Below are positions 45,250-55,600 of a stretch of 64,000 nucleotides of DNA, in pieces. A program made the translations under genes and the position numbers. Every line of letters starts with the position of its first letter. The first letter of the stretch is position 1. The stretch is taken from the NCBI GenBank assembly GCA_963281255.1, contig OY725499.1:3801148-3865147 (forward strand). Direction: 5' to 3'. The notes below the pieces were generated by a model. That model saw nothing but the letters and a program-made list of their open reading frames with translations. It had not been told where the DNA came from and ran no database searches. This DNA comes from Aphrocallistes beatrix (taxonomy: Eukaryota > Porifera > Hexactinellida > Sceptrulophora > Aphrocallistidae).

Positions 45250-45759
45250 TTAGTTGTTTTGTTTTAGAATAAAACGAGACGTTTGCGTAACAACACTGTT
45301 TCCGTGCTGATCTGTGGCTAGCATTCTGTATTGACAGTTGAGATGATGGTAGCTGATGGGAAATAGAGTCAACATTGGTCGAGCTGTATCTCTCAAATAA
45401 GTCACATTGCTTCCACATATCTCTTCCCATCGGAAGGAAGTACACCCAGATACTCCCACCATTATAGTAGCATAGCCTCCTAGGTAGCATTCCATTACGG
45501 GCTCTGGTTGCACTGATATAGCAGGTGTAGGCCTATTGGAGATGAGGTTAGGACAGCCGTAATTCAGTGTGAGCCCATTATCTTGAAGTGGTTGAGTGGG
45601 AGGGACATATGAACTCTTCACGCTTCCAAGGTCATAATTGAGAGCTCCGGATTTGGGTGTGAGATTGTAAGTATTTTGAAAAGACATTTTGCAAATTTTA
45701 CTTTGCAAACTCGAAGCTATTTCACTATAAGGAGTAACTTCAAAATGTTTTGAGTACAT
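45250..45759 (-). CDS. Single Ig-domain protein, gene 9
   Basis: Single exon, 169 codons, subfamily C. The first 75 residues or so have no recognised fold. One Ig-like domain (about 78-166) follows, with PAISVQPEPVMECYLGGYAT, strand-C TSFRWEEICG and HHLNCQYRMLATDQHGN in the position of the Tyr corner. It closely parallels the first domain of gene 10, but there is no second domain. The cysteines present do not sit at the classical B/F pair positions. TATAAATT lies 54 bp upstream of the ATG used; a second in-frame Met occurs at residue 25. No signal peptide. Confidence 0.75.
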   Translation of the reverse strand: MYSKHFEVTPYSEIASSLQSKICKMSFQNTYNLTPKSGALNYDLGSVKSSYVPPTQPLQDNGLTLNYGCPNLISNRPTPAISVQPEPVMECYLGGYATIMVGVSGCTSFRWEEICGSNVTYLRDTARPMLTLFPISYHHLNCQYRMLATDQHGNSVVTQTSRFILKQNN

Positions 45760-45812
45760 TTTCTTGTGTTAATATTATAATAAATTAATGTGCAAATTGA
45801 GTTGTATTTTCA

Positions 45813-45820
45813 AATTTATA
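45813..45820 (-). promoter_or_regulatory. TATA box of Ig gene 9
   Basis: Minus strand GTACAAGTATAAATTTG, 54 bp before the ATG. Confidence 0.5.
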
Positions 45821-45959
45821 CTTGTACCCAAACTTAATATGTTAATTCATACTAGAAAGTATAAAAGTACCTTTGTTGAGTTTAGAAGTACTGGTATATA
45901 CCACTTTATTGAGAAGTTCATCTGGCTAATTGACTCTCTAAGATCTATTTAATACTATA

Positions 45960-46150
45960 TGGGCCTATCGGGCCGATTCTCCGCCTCGATATCGGCCCCT
46001 ATGCCCGTTGCCAGGGGCGGATTGGCCCATCGGAACGCCGGGGAAATGCCCAGTGGGTCGATGAGCAGGTCGGCCGGTTGGCCAGTGGGGTAGTGAACCG
46101 CTGGGCCGCTCTCGGGAAATTTTCCAGGACCGCCTAAGTACCCATCCGCT
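45960..46150. repeat. GC-rich repeat fragment
   Basis: A sharp GC-rich island in AT-rich DNA with CCAGGGGCGGATTGGCCCAT and many GGCCGG words. This looks like a hAT-type MITE end, but I could not pair its termini. Confidence 0.5.
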
Positions 46151-47592
46151 CATCATATACTTTTAAAGTATTACTTTTATGGTAGAAAATAGAGATTAAC
46201 TTGTCCCATCGAATTAACTTTTAAAATACTGTTTAGAATGCGTTCTACTTTCTACTGATGTGTACCACAATGCTTCTACACCACCAGCATAGACCATATT
46301 CTAATTAGCATTCTACCGTTATGCTATTGCGACAATCTTCTACGAATCTACATCATGCTTTGGAGAATAACCTGTGAATACAACAATACTACTTTTTGCA
46401 AGATAATGTTATTTACTATTCGAATGGAAGACATTGACAAAGTAGCATTCGACTAAGCATCATATGTGAATTTATTAAGAGATAAAATGAACTCGTTATA
46501 TCAAGTTACCATTGCTATGCATAGAGTAGTAGAAAATAACTGAATCTTGCTAGTACTCCTTGCATTTTAATAAGAAACAAACAACGACTTTCAAGCCTGA
46601 TTAACAAACGAGAGAACTTAATCACCATCAGTCACTCAGGAGTTGTTAAAACACTCAGTGAAAATATGTTAAAGCAAAATAAGCTCCAATATTGGAACAA
46701 AACACAATTTGACTACGTAAAAAGTGCAAATGATAAAGATGGATATATTTAGAGGAATGATCTCTAACATTAAATTGTTATGCAGCATGATGTTGTACAT
46801 ATTTTGGTAGGAGCAATAATTGTGTAATGATCCAATATGTAATCTGGAACAATAAGGAAGACAGATAAAAAAGTTAAGAATAACCATCCTGATTGAAAGG
46901 GTCTGTATCTTGGGAAAATATTTTCTTTTATTAAAATATAAAAATGTAGTGAAATTAGCTATTAAAGATGAAAAAGAATGATAAGGAAGTTCCATAGTAT
47001 GATGTAAGGGTCTAAACTAGAAAAACCCTTCAATTCAAATAAAATTGATTAACCGTTTTGGAAAGAAAGCATTATGCAGGTTCCCAAATCTATGTCAGCT
47101 CACGGTCCTTATTCCACCTACAAATTCCGCCTTAACCGGATATTTTTCTATAATCCCTGAACAAGCAGTACTTCACATAATGCCCTGGCCTAAATACCTT
47201 AATCATTGTAAACTGCCATAAATCCCAAATATGAAATTGCCTATTTATAACCACTAAATGGTATCGATATTTTCAACAAAATTTTCGCTCACCAACACTG
47301 CATTGTGTTTTCTACCAATCAGGATATCTATTCGTTACTTAGCGTCCCTGTGACTTAAGTTTTCAAAATTCTATCATACAAACAAGTCTAATCAGAGTAA
47401 CACCTTACATATATAGAAATTACAGTGCTAAGATTCTATAGCTAGTATTCACTAACGACTTTAGAGTCTGAAACAGGGGAATAAGAAATACAGAAATTGC
47501 CACCTCACATATTTTGATGAGATTCTATGGCAGTAGGATAGTTGAGGATTCACGATGTAATTATTGAGGAAACTAGCAACACACTGGGGAAT
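46151..47592. other. Intergenic, nothing recognised
   Basis: No supported gene between Ig genes 9 and 10. Confidence 0.45.
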
Positions 47593-48489
47593 CTACGCCG
47601 ATGGTAAGTGGACTGTAACTCTAATCACCTCAGACTCAGTAAATCCGTGTTTGTTGGTAGCCACGACAGAATAGAGTCCAGCATCTTCAAACCCAACATT
47701 CCATATCCACAGAGTGCTATCCATGCAATCCAAGCGGTTACCGTCATGATACCAGCGGTACGTGTTAACATATATTGCAAGACTTTCAACCTTGATACTG
47801 CCTCCTATCTGGACCTTTTGATCTTGAGGTTGGACAGTGTACCTAGGAGAGTAGCTAATGTCGATGAAATTCTCTTTTGAATTCAACCTTTTAAGTTTCT
47901 GATTTGCAGCAACAATAAAACTGTCCAACTCTTCATGGCGCCTTTCACATCTCTTGAGAATATCTCCGAAGTCGATTTCAGGAGGTGGAATATTATTAGC
48001 AGAATTGTATGCTGAGAGCGTTTTTTCAAATTCTCGATTGCTAGGCCTGTCCAGCATACCCGTGAATGGGTTCCTATGCTGTCGAGGGATATGGTCTGAC
48101 TGGAAAGTTCTCGTGATAGATTCATGATGAGTCTGTTCAGATTGTTTCAGCTCTAAACGCGTAGTTTGTGTAACCACAAATTGCCCATACTGGTCAATAG
48201 CTATCATCCTGTATTGAGAGTTGAGGTGATGCTGATTGATGGGTCCGAGGATCAAATGAGGCTCATTTGTTTTTCCAATGAACACGACATTGTCTCCTAA
48301 GATTTGTTCCCAGTTGAAGAAGATATTGAATCCAGATACACCGACCTTGATCGTCACTAATCCTCCGAGATAGCATTGTATTACAGGTTCAGGTTGTGCT
48401 AGTATTGCAGGAGGAGCATAGGAAGATATGAGACCGGATCTGTTTTGATTCGATTGCTCGTGAAATGCAGAACTTTTGAGAGAATCCAT
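47593..48489 (-). CDS. Two-domain Ig-like protein with long linker, gene 10
   Basis: Single exon, 298 codons from the ATG at 48489 (MDSLKSSAFHEQ...). A frame extension to 48540 runs through the TATA box and is rejected. Subfamily C: the first Ig-like domain (about 30-115) has QPEPVIQCYLGGLVTIKVG, FNWEQILGD and LNSQYRMIAIDQYG. A linker of about 90 residues follows (EIDFGDILKRCERRHEELDS..., possibly helical). The second Ig domain (about 208-298) has VNTYRWYHDGNRLDCMDSTL and FEDAGLYSVVATNKHG. That second domain is the most canonical in the family (DAGLYSV Tyr corner) but still lacks the disulfide pair. No signal peptide or membrane segment. Confidence 0.82.
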   Translation of the reverse strand: MDSLKSSAFHEQSNQNRSGLISSYAPPAILAQPEPVIQCYLGGLVTIKVGVSGFNIFFNWEQILGDNVVFIGKTNEPHLILGPINQHHLNSQYRMIAIDQYGQFVVTQTTRLELKQSEQTHHESITRTFQSDHIPRQHRNPFTGMLDRPSNREFEKTLSAYNSANNIPPPEIDFGDILKRCERRHEELDSFIVAANQKLKRLNSKENFIDISYSPRYTVQPQDQKVQIGGSIKVESLAIYVNTYRWYHDGNRLDCMDSTLWIWNVGFEDAGLYSVVATNKHGFTESEVIRVTVHLPSA

Positions 48490-48523
48490 TAAACTGTAAA
48501 AATAAAGAGTTCGAACTACTGCC

Positions 48524-48531
48524 CTTTTATA
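48524..48531 (-). promoter_or_regulatory. TATA box of Ig gene 10
   Basis: Minus strand TATAAAAG, 35 bp before the ATG at 48489. Confidence 0.55.
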
Positions 48532-48549
48532 CAGAAACATTTTCTACAA

Positions 48550-49085
48550 TGATTACTCTTTCATTAGTGTTATTTTTCTTTTTAAAATAAATAACCAATC
48601 ATTTTACTACAAGTGTGCATGGCAGCAGGATATAAATTCATATGGAATTGCATCATTTCCTTAGAAAATGTATTAAAAGCAAACTCTACAGAAAAGAAGT
48701 TACTTATGAGAACAAGCAATGGTATCAGGTTACGAACCCTGGAACTAAATAGTACTTAGTTTGCTAATGTTACTTTATTACTAAAATAATAATGCTATAC
48801 ATCAATAAAATATCTGAAAAATGTTTTTTTACAAAAAAATTGTAGAAATGTAAATTGATAAAGATAGAACTTACAAGGTGTGCAGTCGCAAAGTCTGGTT
48901 CAGGTTTAGTAAAGAGGAACAAAATGTTTTCCTTTTCGATGTGCTAAAGTAAATTAACATAAAATATAAAATAATGAATGGAAACTGCTACTAATACGAA
49001 ACTATGAGCTAAGACTAATGAATCAATGAATCAATTCTGTGGTCAAATACATTGGCAAACTAGTAGAACGATTCAAAAGTAAATA
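48550..49085. other. Intergenic, nothing recognised
   Basis: Upstream flank of Ig gene 10; no other feature seen. Confidence 0.4.
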
Positions 49086-49360
49086 CAGTAGAACGTCAGT
49101 TATCAGGACCCTTTGGTTGACCAAACTAAAATATACTAAATTTATAAATGATGCATCCTTGAGCTGAGAATTGAAAGTACTATACTACCATAATTTCATA
49201 TGCTATTGATGATACGTACATAGATCAATATGTATTTTATCCATATTCATCATTATGACTACTTAGTACTACTGACCAACTTTTCTATATAATTACATAA
49301 CAACTTCAGTTATCCGAACCCCCTCGGTCCCAACCCGTTCGGATAACTGACGTCCTACTG
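49086..49360. mobile_element. pogo-like MITE (CAGTAGAACGTCAGTTATC)
   Basis: CAGTAGAACGTCAGTTATC mirrored by GATAACTGACGTCCTACTG, TA on both sides. 275 bp, non-coding. Confidence 0.85.
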
Positions 49361-50960
49361 TAGAAGTTTAAATTGAACATTCTCACATGTGGCCTCCAAA
49401 ATTTTCAATTTCTAGTGTTTAATTTTCAATTTGTAGTAAGGTCAATCTTTCTATTGTACGATATTTTATATGATAAATTCTGAAAACTATCCAATGAAAC
49501 ATTTCAAAATGCATAATAACTTTAAGGTAGATATTATCTCATCTACTGATAGACCTAGTCTACTCTTAATTCAACCGAACTTAAAAATCCACTATGATAG
49601 CCATTACGTAAATGTTCTAAGAAGAAACAAATCTCTTTAACTATTAGCTCAATACATCTGCATCACATACAATAGCTCTGAGGCTACACACAACCACAAT
49701 TGTGCATAGACACTACTCAAGGTACATTGAAACTCAGCATTAACTTACTCAACGATAAACTTATAAAGTTTAAATATCAATTTCACTTTGTTAAAATGAT
49801 CTTTCTTACCCTCACAAACAAACTTTACCCTATTTATAGTAAACAGAAAATTAAGCAAACAAACAACGAAACATATTTCAATTGAAAACATGAAAAAACA
49901 CAGTTTATTATATGCTGCCATTAGTTAATACGTAGATGAGATTTGTGATATTAAGTACGTAGTTAATGGAGAAACCTTTAACACCTATTCACTATTCGCT
50001 TACAACAACTAAAACTATATTGAGTGTTTTATAGCGATTAGTGAACTGTCTTACAAACATTTTAAGTAGTATCTGTACAGCAATCATCATATTGGAATGA
50101 CTTCTTTCAGACACACTGATATGCATAAAAGTTTCGAGGATTTTCCAGTTTCTCAATCAATTCCATACAATACAAATTTCACTTAACTTCATAGACTCAA
50201 ATTTCATAGCCTTACGACTTTTTGCAATTTGTTTTTTAGATGTAAAAGATGAAAGTACGAGAGTTCATGCATAGGTCAAATAGTGATTCATCGAATTTTT
50301 AAGATTTATAAATTATCTGTCTTAAACACTTCCTTTCCACCGAAGGCACTTGAACAAAGATAAATATATTCTTCATCATTTCTTAATACAACTTAATGTA
50401 GCGTTTCTGTATAAATTGTTTAAATTCCCTAAAAAGGATAAATGGATTGTGTAGATTTCAATACCGCAAAAGTCCATATAATGTTTATCTCTGAAGATTA
50501 ATATTTTAGTGACAATATTACATAGAATACAACAGATTACATAGAACTCATTATGTCATACTTTTACTTAGATTATCTACATAGTACAGTAGTCCATACT
50601 TTCGATTTCATTTTGTAGAAAAGAATTGGTTACACTCACATGTGTGCAGATAATATTCAGAAGATAATATTCAGCTTAAGAATTTACATAAATATTTAAC
50701 TGACTAATTATTTTAAAATGAAACTGAAAAATTATTAGTATAACAATGCAGTTATACGAATAAGGAACTGAAAGTAATCAGAAACTTAGCTCAACAGTAC
50801 TGCTGTCCAATTCTATTAAATTTCAGCTGCACATGAATGAATCTGTGTTATTTCATAAATGTAATATTGAAAATCAAAGTTCAATATTACTTAGATATAT
50901 TCCTGAAATCATGCCTATTTGTATGAGAAGTATTACAGCTAGGCAGCCTAGGCTCTGTCT
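49361..50960. other. Intergenic or intronic, nothing recognised
   Basis: If the ZFYVE26-like gene continues, this is part of a long intron. I found no exon with clear splice sites here. Confidence 0.4.
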
Positions 50961-50964
50961 AGCT

Positions 50965-51060
50965 TTGCTTTGAAAATGCCATGAAAATGCCATGAAAATG
51001 CCATTGAAAATGCCATGAAAATGCAATGCAAATGCAATGCCATCTAGCTTTGAAAATGCC
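50965..51060. repeat. GAAAATGCCAT tandem repeat
   Basis: About seven 12-15-bp units of GAAAATGCCAT with small variations. Confidence 0.85.
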
Positions 51061-51599
51061 ATTTTGGTCCCATAAAATTAACAATAAAAAATGCTCAACT
51101 CTTGGAGCAAAATTCTTATTAAATACAAAGCCTTTCTAAACCTATCTACTACATACAATCTTGCTCGTTCTCTCTAATAGGAATATAATGGTGTTTCTGG
51201 TGAATTATTAATGCAGCGATTTTAGATCAAAGTACATAGCGAGAAGAGATATCGTGGAATGTGGGATGCATAGAACTATGCTTGTAAAATACTTAAAATA
51301 AAATCTATATAAATGGCAACATTTCTATAAAATGTTACGCATTATTGTCTAACTCTATGTAGCATGTTATAAATTATAAATAAATATCCCTCGCAAACTT
51401 GCGATACGCATATTATATAACGACCGTTCAGCAATTTTCAGGATTTATTCAAAACAAGTCTACAGTATACACAGCAATACGTTCACCTTATTGGTCCATT
51501 CTTGACCAATCAACTTGTGGGCAATTAATATCTTCGGCCCCCGCAGGGCGACTGTACGACATGAACTGTTCGCTAGTAGGGCCGCATCAAGGGGGGGCT

Positions 51600-52025
51600 C
51601 AGTGGCGGATTTAGGGGGCACAGGGGGCACGTTCCCCCCTTGAAAAGTTACAACATTAAATATTTTCACATTTAAACCCGCAAATACGGAAGTTGGATGC
51701 TATATTTGGAAAATATTTGATAAAAATAATGATGACAAATAGATGTTATTAAACATTATACTGTAATCGATATTAGGATCAAAGTTCAAAAATGTTTCGT
51801 TGGGTGAAAACCTGTCAAAGGCCCTGTACCCCCCTTAGAAGTTCCTGGATCCGCCGATGGGCGTAGCGACCAAATATTATTTGGGGGGGCTGGATATATT
51901 TTAGGGGGGGGGCATTATTTAGATCAAATTTCAGATTTCAAAGTGATTTATTTATTTTGGGGGACCGAGTGAAAGTTTTGGGGGGCCAGGCCCCCCCCAT
52001 GGCTACGCCCATGGATCCGCTCCTG
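51600..52025. mobile_element. hAT-like MITE, interrupted
   Basis: CAGTGGCGGATTTAGGGGGC at the left and GGATCCGCTCCTG at the right. Split near its right end by the small element at 51855-52012. Confidence 0.65.
51855..52012. mobile_element. Nested small MITE with 8-bp duplication
   Basis: CGATGGGCGTAGC...GGCTACGCCCAT ends; flanked by a perfect GGATCCGC repeat (51847-51854 and 52013-52020), so it inserted into the older 51600-52025 element. Confidence 0.8.
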
Positions 52026-52097
52026 GGGCTATAGGTACTCCAGCACTAGGGCCCAGACTACCCTTAATATGGCCCGTTTGTTAGTTCGCTTGTATTA

Positions 52098-52183
52098 CAG
52101 TAGAACTCGGATAAGACGTACCCCTTCGGGAAGAAATTATTAGTACGTACTATCCGTAAGTACGTACTAACCGAGTTCTACTG
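52098..52183. mobile_element. 86-bp palindromic pogo-like MITE
   Basis: CAGTAGAACTCGGATAAGAC mirrored by GTACTAACCGAGTTCTACTG, TA on both sides. The two halves are almost a single hairpin. Related to 39357-39484. Confidence 0.85.
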
Positions 52184-52316
52184 TAGTATATAGAAAAGAA
52201 GGGAATTTTTGTGTTTTTGCAGATGTTTAAAATTTTCTCTATACACCCACCATTTGATATCTACATTTCAATTGTACTTAACTAAGATGACTTAGGGTCA
52301 AAGGTATAAATAGAAA

Positions 52317-52378
52317 TGACCCCACTTTCATTTTCAATTTCAATTCACTTTCAATTTACTTTCACTTTCAAATTCAAC
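52317..52378. repeat. TTTCAATT-type tandem repeat
   Basis: Short run of TTTCAATT and TTTCACTT words directly downstream of the last recognised ZFYVE26-like exon. Confidence 0.6.
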
Positions 52379-52414
52379 ATTCCTAGCCAAAGTAGGGTTA
52401 AGATTCGCACTCAC

Positions 52415-52630
52415 CAGGTGTATGGGGTCAGGAACCTGATGGATCTTGGCCCATCTCTTGGCTAGCTCGAACTCTCCTTTCCTGGAGAGATGCCGCACTA
52501 TAACGAGAGGCATGGACGCAGTCTGCCTCTTTATCACTCTCCAGTGCTTCCACTCAGGGTAGCCTCCACTCCTCACGGACTCCTCATTGGACAGCGGATT
52601 CTGATCAGGCTTCATGAGGGTGCTTAGAAT
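52415..52630 (-). CDS. ZFYVE26: ZFYVE26-like exon (last recognised)
   Basis: 216 nt, 72 codons, phase 0. Acceptor TTTAG at 52631 and strong donor GTGAGT after IHL at 52415. It encodes WKHWRVIKRQTASMPLVIVR and FELAKRWAKIHQVPDPIHL, the most diagnostic match to ZFYVE26. Downstream exons are not recognised. Confidence 0.75.
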
Positions 52631-55600
52631 CTAAACACAAATGCACAAATATAGCTATTACCGTATATACTCGAATAATCGCCTCTCATAGAGGTGCTAA
52701 CTTTTTTTATACTTATTAGGAAACAAAATTAATTTAAATTCTTCCTTTCTACTATTTCTTGATTCACTCGTGCGGTAATTAATATTCATTGAAAACTCGC
52801 ATAATTATGTCTGAAATATAATTTTGGGCTAAAATTGGTGAGGATACCAGCACTTTAAATTGAAAAACTCATAATAATAAAAAGTAATATTTATGATTCA
52901 ATATTCAAAGTAAATTGGTGAGTTCTAGCTGATATGGAGTTTCTGTTTCATATAATGGTTAACTAAACACTTTGTACCATTTCTCAACATACTTTCATTA
53001 TTAAAATTTACATATTCCCATTGTAATGATAAATAACTATGATCACAAATATATGCTACTCAATATGATTTTTTGCTTAAGAATATTACTAATCTCACCC
53101 TTTTTAGGTAATAATAAACCAGCCATCTGCAAGCATGCAAGCTATTGGAACCATATAGTATCATGTGTTGAAACATGGATTAAAAGAACATTAATGGTAA
53201 AGGATATACTGTACTATGACCTAAGATATCTTCAAGCAATATTCAGTTCTAAGAACTATGAGACACAACAGAAGAAATATCGTAAAAATAAGATTAAATT
53301 AAAATAATTTATAAATTCATTCAAACTAAGAAAAAAATGATTATATGGCTTATGTCGTTTGTAAATGCAAAATATCTCTGATCGAAGCATAATTAGACAG
53401 TCACATGATGGAGTAAACTGATACCCTTAAGCATGTTCTATATATAGTATTAAGACAAATCTACCAAATCATCGTTCATTGATTATGTGTAAATTGTAAT
53501 TATTTGTGATGCAACAGAGGATTTGGGCCAGACATTGTAGTATTTAAGAATTAGTTTGTACATAATTGCCACTTAAAAACAGTTCCACCGACGAGGTTCC
53601 TATATATACAACTGCCATAGTACATAATGGTCATATTTGCCAGTTCCTTGCATACTTGCCAACTGCCCCGTTTTGGCGGGACATCCCGATTTTTTTACTC
53701 TTCTAATGAGCTAATTTCTCCATTATGTCCCGCTTTTTTAGATTCTATATATAATACTTTTCTATTGCGTCCCGCCATGTCCCGCGAAATTCAACGCTGC
53801 ATCCCGCTTTTAAGATGGCTCAAGTTGGCATGTATGCCCCTTGAGTGTCCATTATAGACAGGTTTCATTGTAAATATATTCCCAAAATAAAATTGAAATG
53901 AAATATTCCTATTTGAGATAATTCCAACTAACCTCTGAGTATATTTTCAACTTTTCAAGCTGAATCCCAACTCTGTTCTTCAACGAAGTCGTTTCATTCA
54001 AATTCGAGTACGCATGTTGCAGAATATTCAGACACAACTGCGTATCATTCCATTCATAAATAACATCAAGAACAATCTCCCCCAACATTTCGAAATTGTT
54101 CAGTTGCATCAGAAACTTGAATGCCTCTTCACTCGTGGCAGAAGCCCGAGTGCTGGCCATCTCTTCATTCTTCTCTCGCTGTCTCCGGATATAATTGGCA
54201 CAGCCAATCAGGATCAGATCTCTCAATTGCAAGTACCATGCACTGTCCTTGAAGGGTAGAAAGCTTTCCGAGTTAACAATATCAAAAGCGTTGATCCATC
54301 TACGTTTTGCAATCAGATGGTCTAGACACAAGATACTGGTTCGAATGGAAGAGTCATTCGATTTATCTCCTAGGAACAGTTCGTGAATGTTGAATGAAAT
54401 CGGTTTGGCAGATCCATCTGCTAACTGCTCAAAACTGATCGGTGGGTTCATTTCTATTCGCTGTAAGCTAATATGGGAATTTGATTCGTTGACTTCTGAG
54501 CGAATGAACGTAGTAATGCGACGAGCGAAGTTGAGTGTATTGAATGAATCCTCGAAATAAGCTTTGAGAACTGGAATATCCAAGAAGATATTCAGAATTC
54601 GATCCACGTGTTTCTCAAATCCAGCTTCATCTTCATTTTCAGGCCCTTGGGAATGCGGGGCCCGTGTGAACATGCGGGACAAGGACACGATTGAGCCTCG
54701 TTTCTCTCCGAGAGAAGATTGGCTCCGAATACTGAGCTGCTTCTCATCCTCGCTCAGTGAAGTACGTTTAGAGACGCCGATTGGTTGATTCGGGAGACAA
54801 ACGAAAGTAGCGAGTTTGCCTAGACTCTCACTCCGTGTGGAAATGTAGTGGAGTGTGGCTTCGTTTAAAGAATATTTCTGTGTGGAGTCAGACGTTTTAG
54901 CGTTGAGCGACTCGATAATAGGAGACAAGTGCATCGTAGTGGAAACCTCCAATAGATTTACGTTCTCATTCACTGTGAAGAATCCGAATCTCCATATGTG
55001 GGGAATAACCTCTATGTTAGTTCGGAATTGAGTGTATTGTGCAGATTTGGGTAGGAAGTCTTGCAGATTGAGAACGATGAGTTCTCGTTTCTGTTCATAG
55101 GTGAGGTCTCTCTTCGCGTTGAAGTGAGAAGCGTACCAGGTTAGAAATTCGGGGACCATTACTGTTTTCGTTTCCTACAAAGTATTCTGTAAATGAATTG
55201 AGTTTCCTCATTGAAGTGGAATAATAGAAACTTAAATTTTGCACACATAAAAATGACGGAAAATTAAAAACAACTCCAAAATAATCAACATCAAAAAAAT
55301 AGGGCAATAAACATTTTTTACCGTTTGCAAATTTTTTCATTCATTAAATTTATTTTTAGAAACGAGCTTCATAAGTTTATTGATTTGATTTAAAATGATG
55401 GAACATCATCTGTTCTATCAGCTGATTAAACATTTTAGAAAATTCCAGTCGAGATTTTTAAGGATGAGAAGACAATTGTAGTCGTTTTTGATCCAAAAAA
55501 GTTGCAAAAATTTCAAATATTTGCAATGAATATTCGCTAACTAGTTAAATTAGCAGTTTTCAAGCTAGACAACAGTATATCGCACCATAGCCTCCTTGAT

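Noticed and set aside
48490..48540. N-terminal extension of Ig gene 10
   Set aside because: It overlaps the TATAAAAG box; the ATG at 48489 is more plausible.
50101..50170. Possible further ZFYVE26-like exon on the minus strand (MELIEKLENPRNFYAYQ)
   Set aside because: Some resemblance to the next expected segment, but an in-frame stop lies just upstream and there is no usable acceptor.
53026..53307. Plus-strand open frame of 93 codons
   Set aside because: It lies in an intron of the minus-strand ZFYVE26-like gene and shows no family motif.
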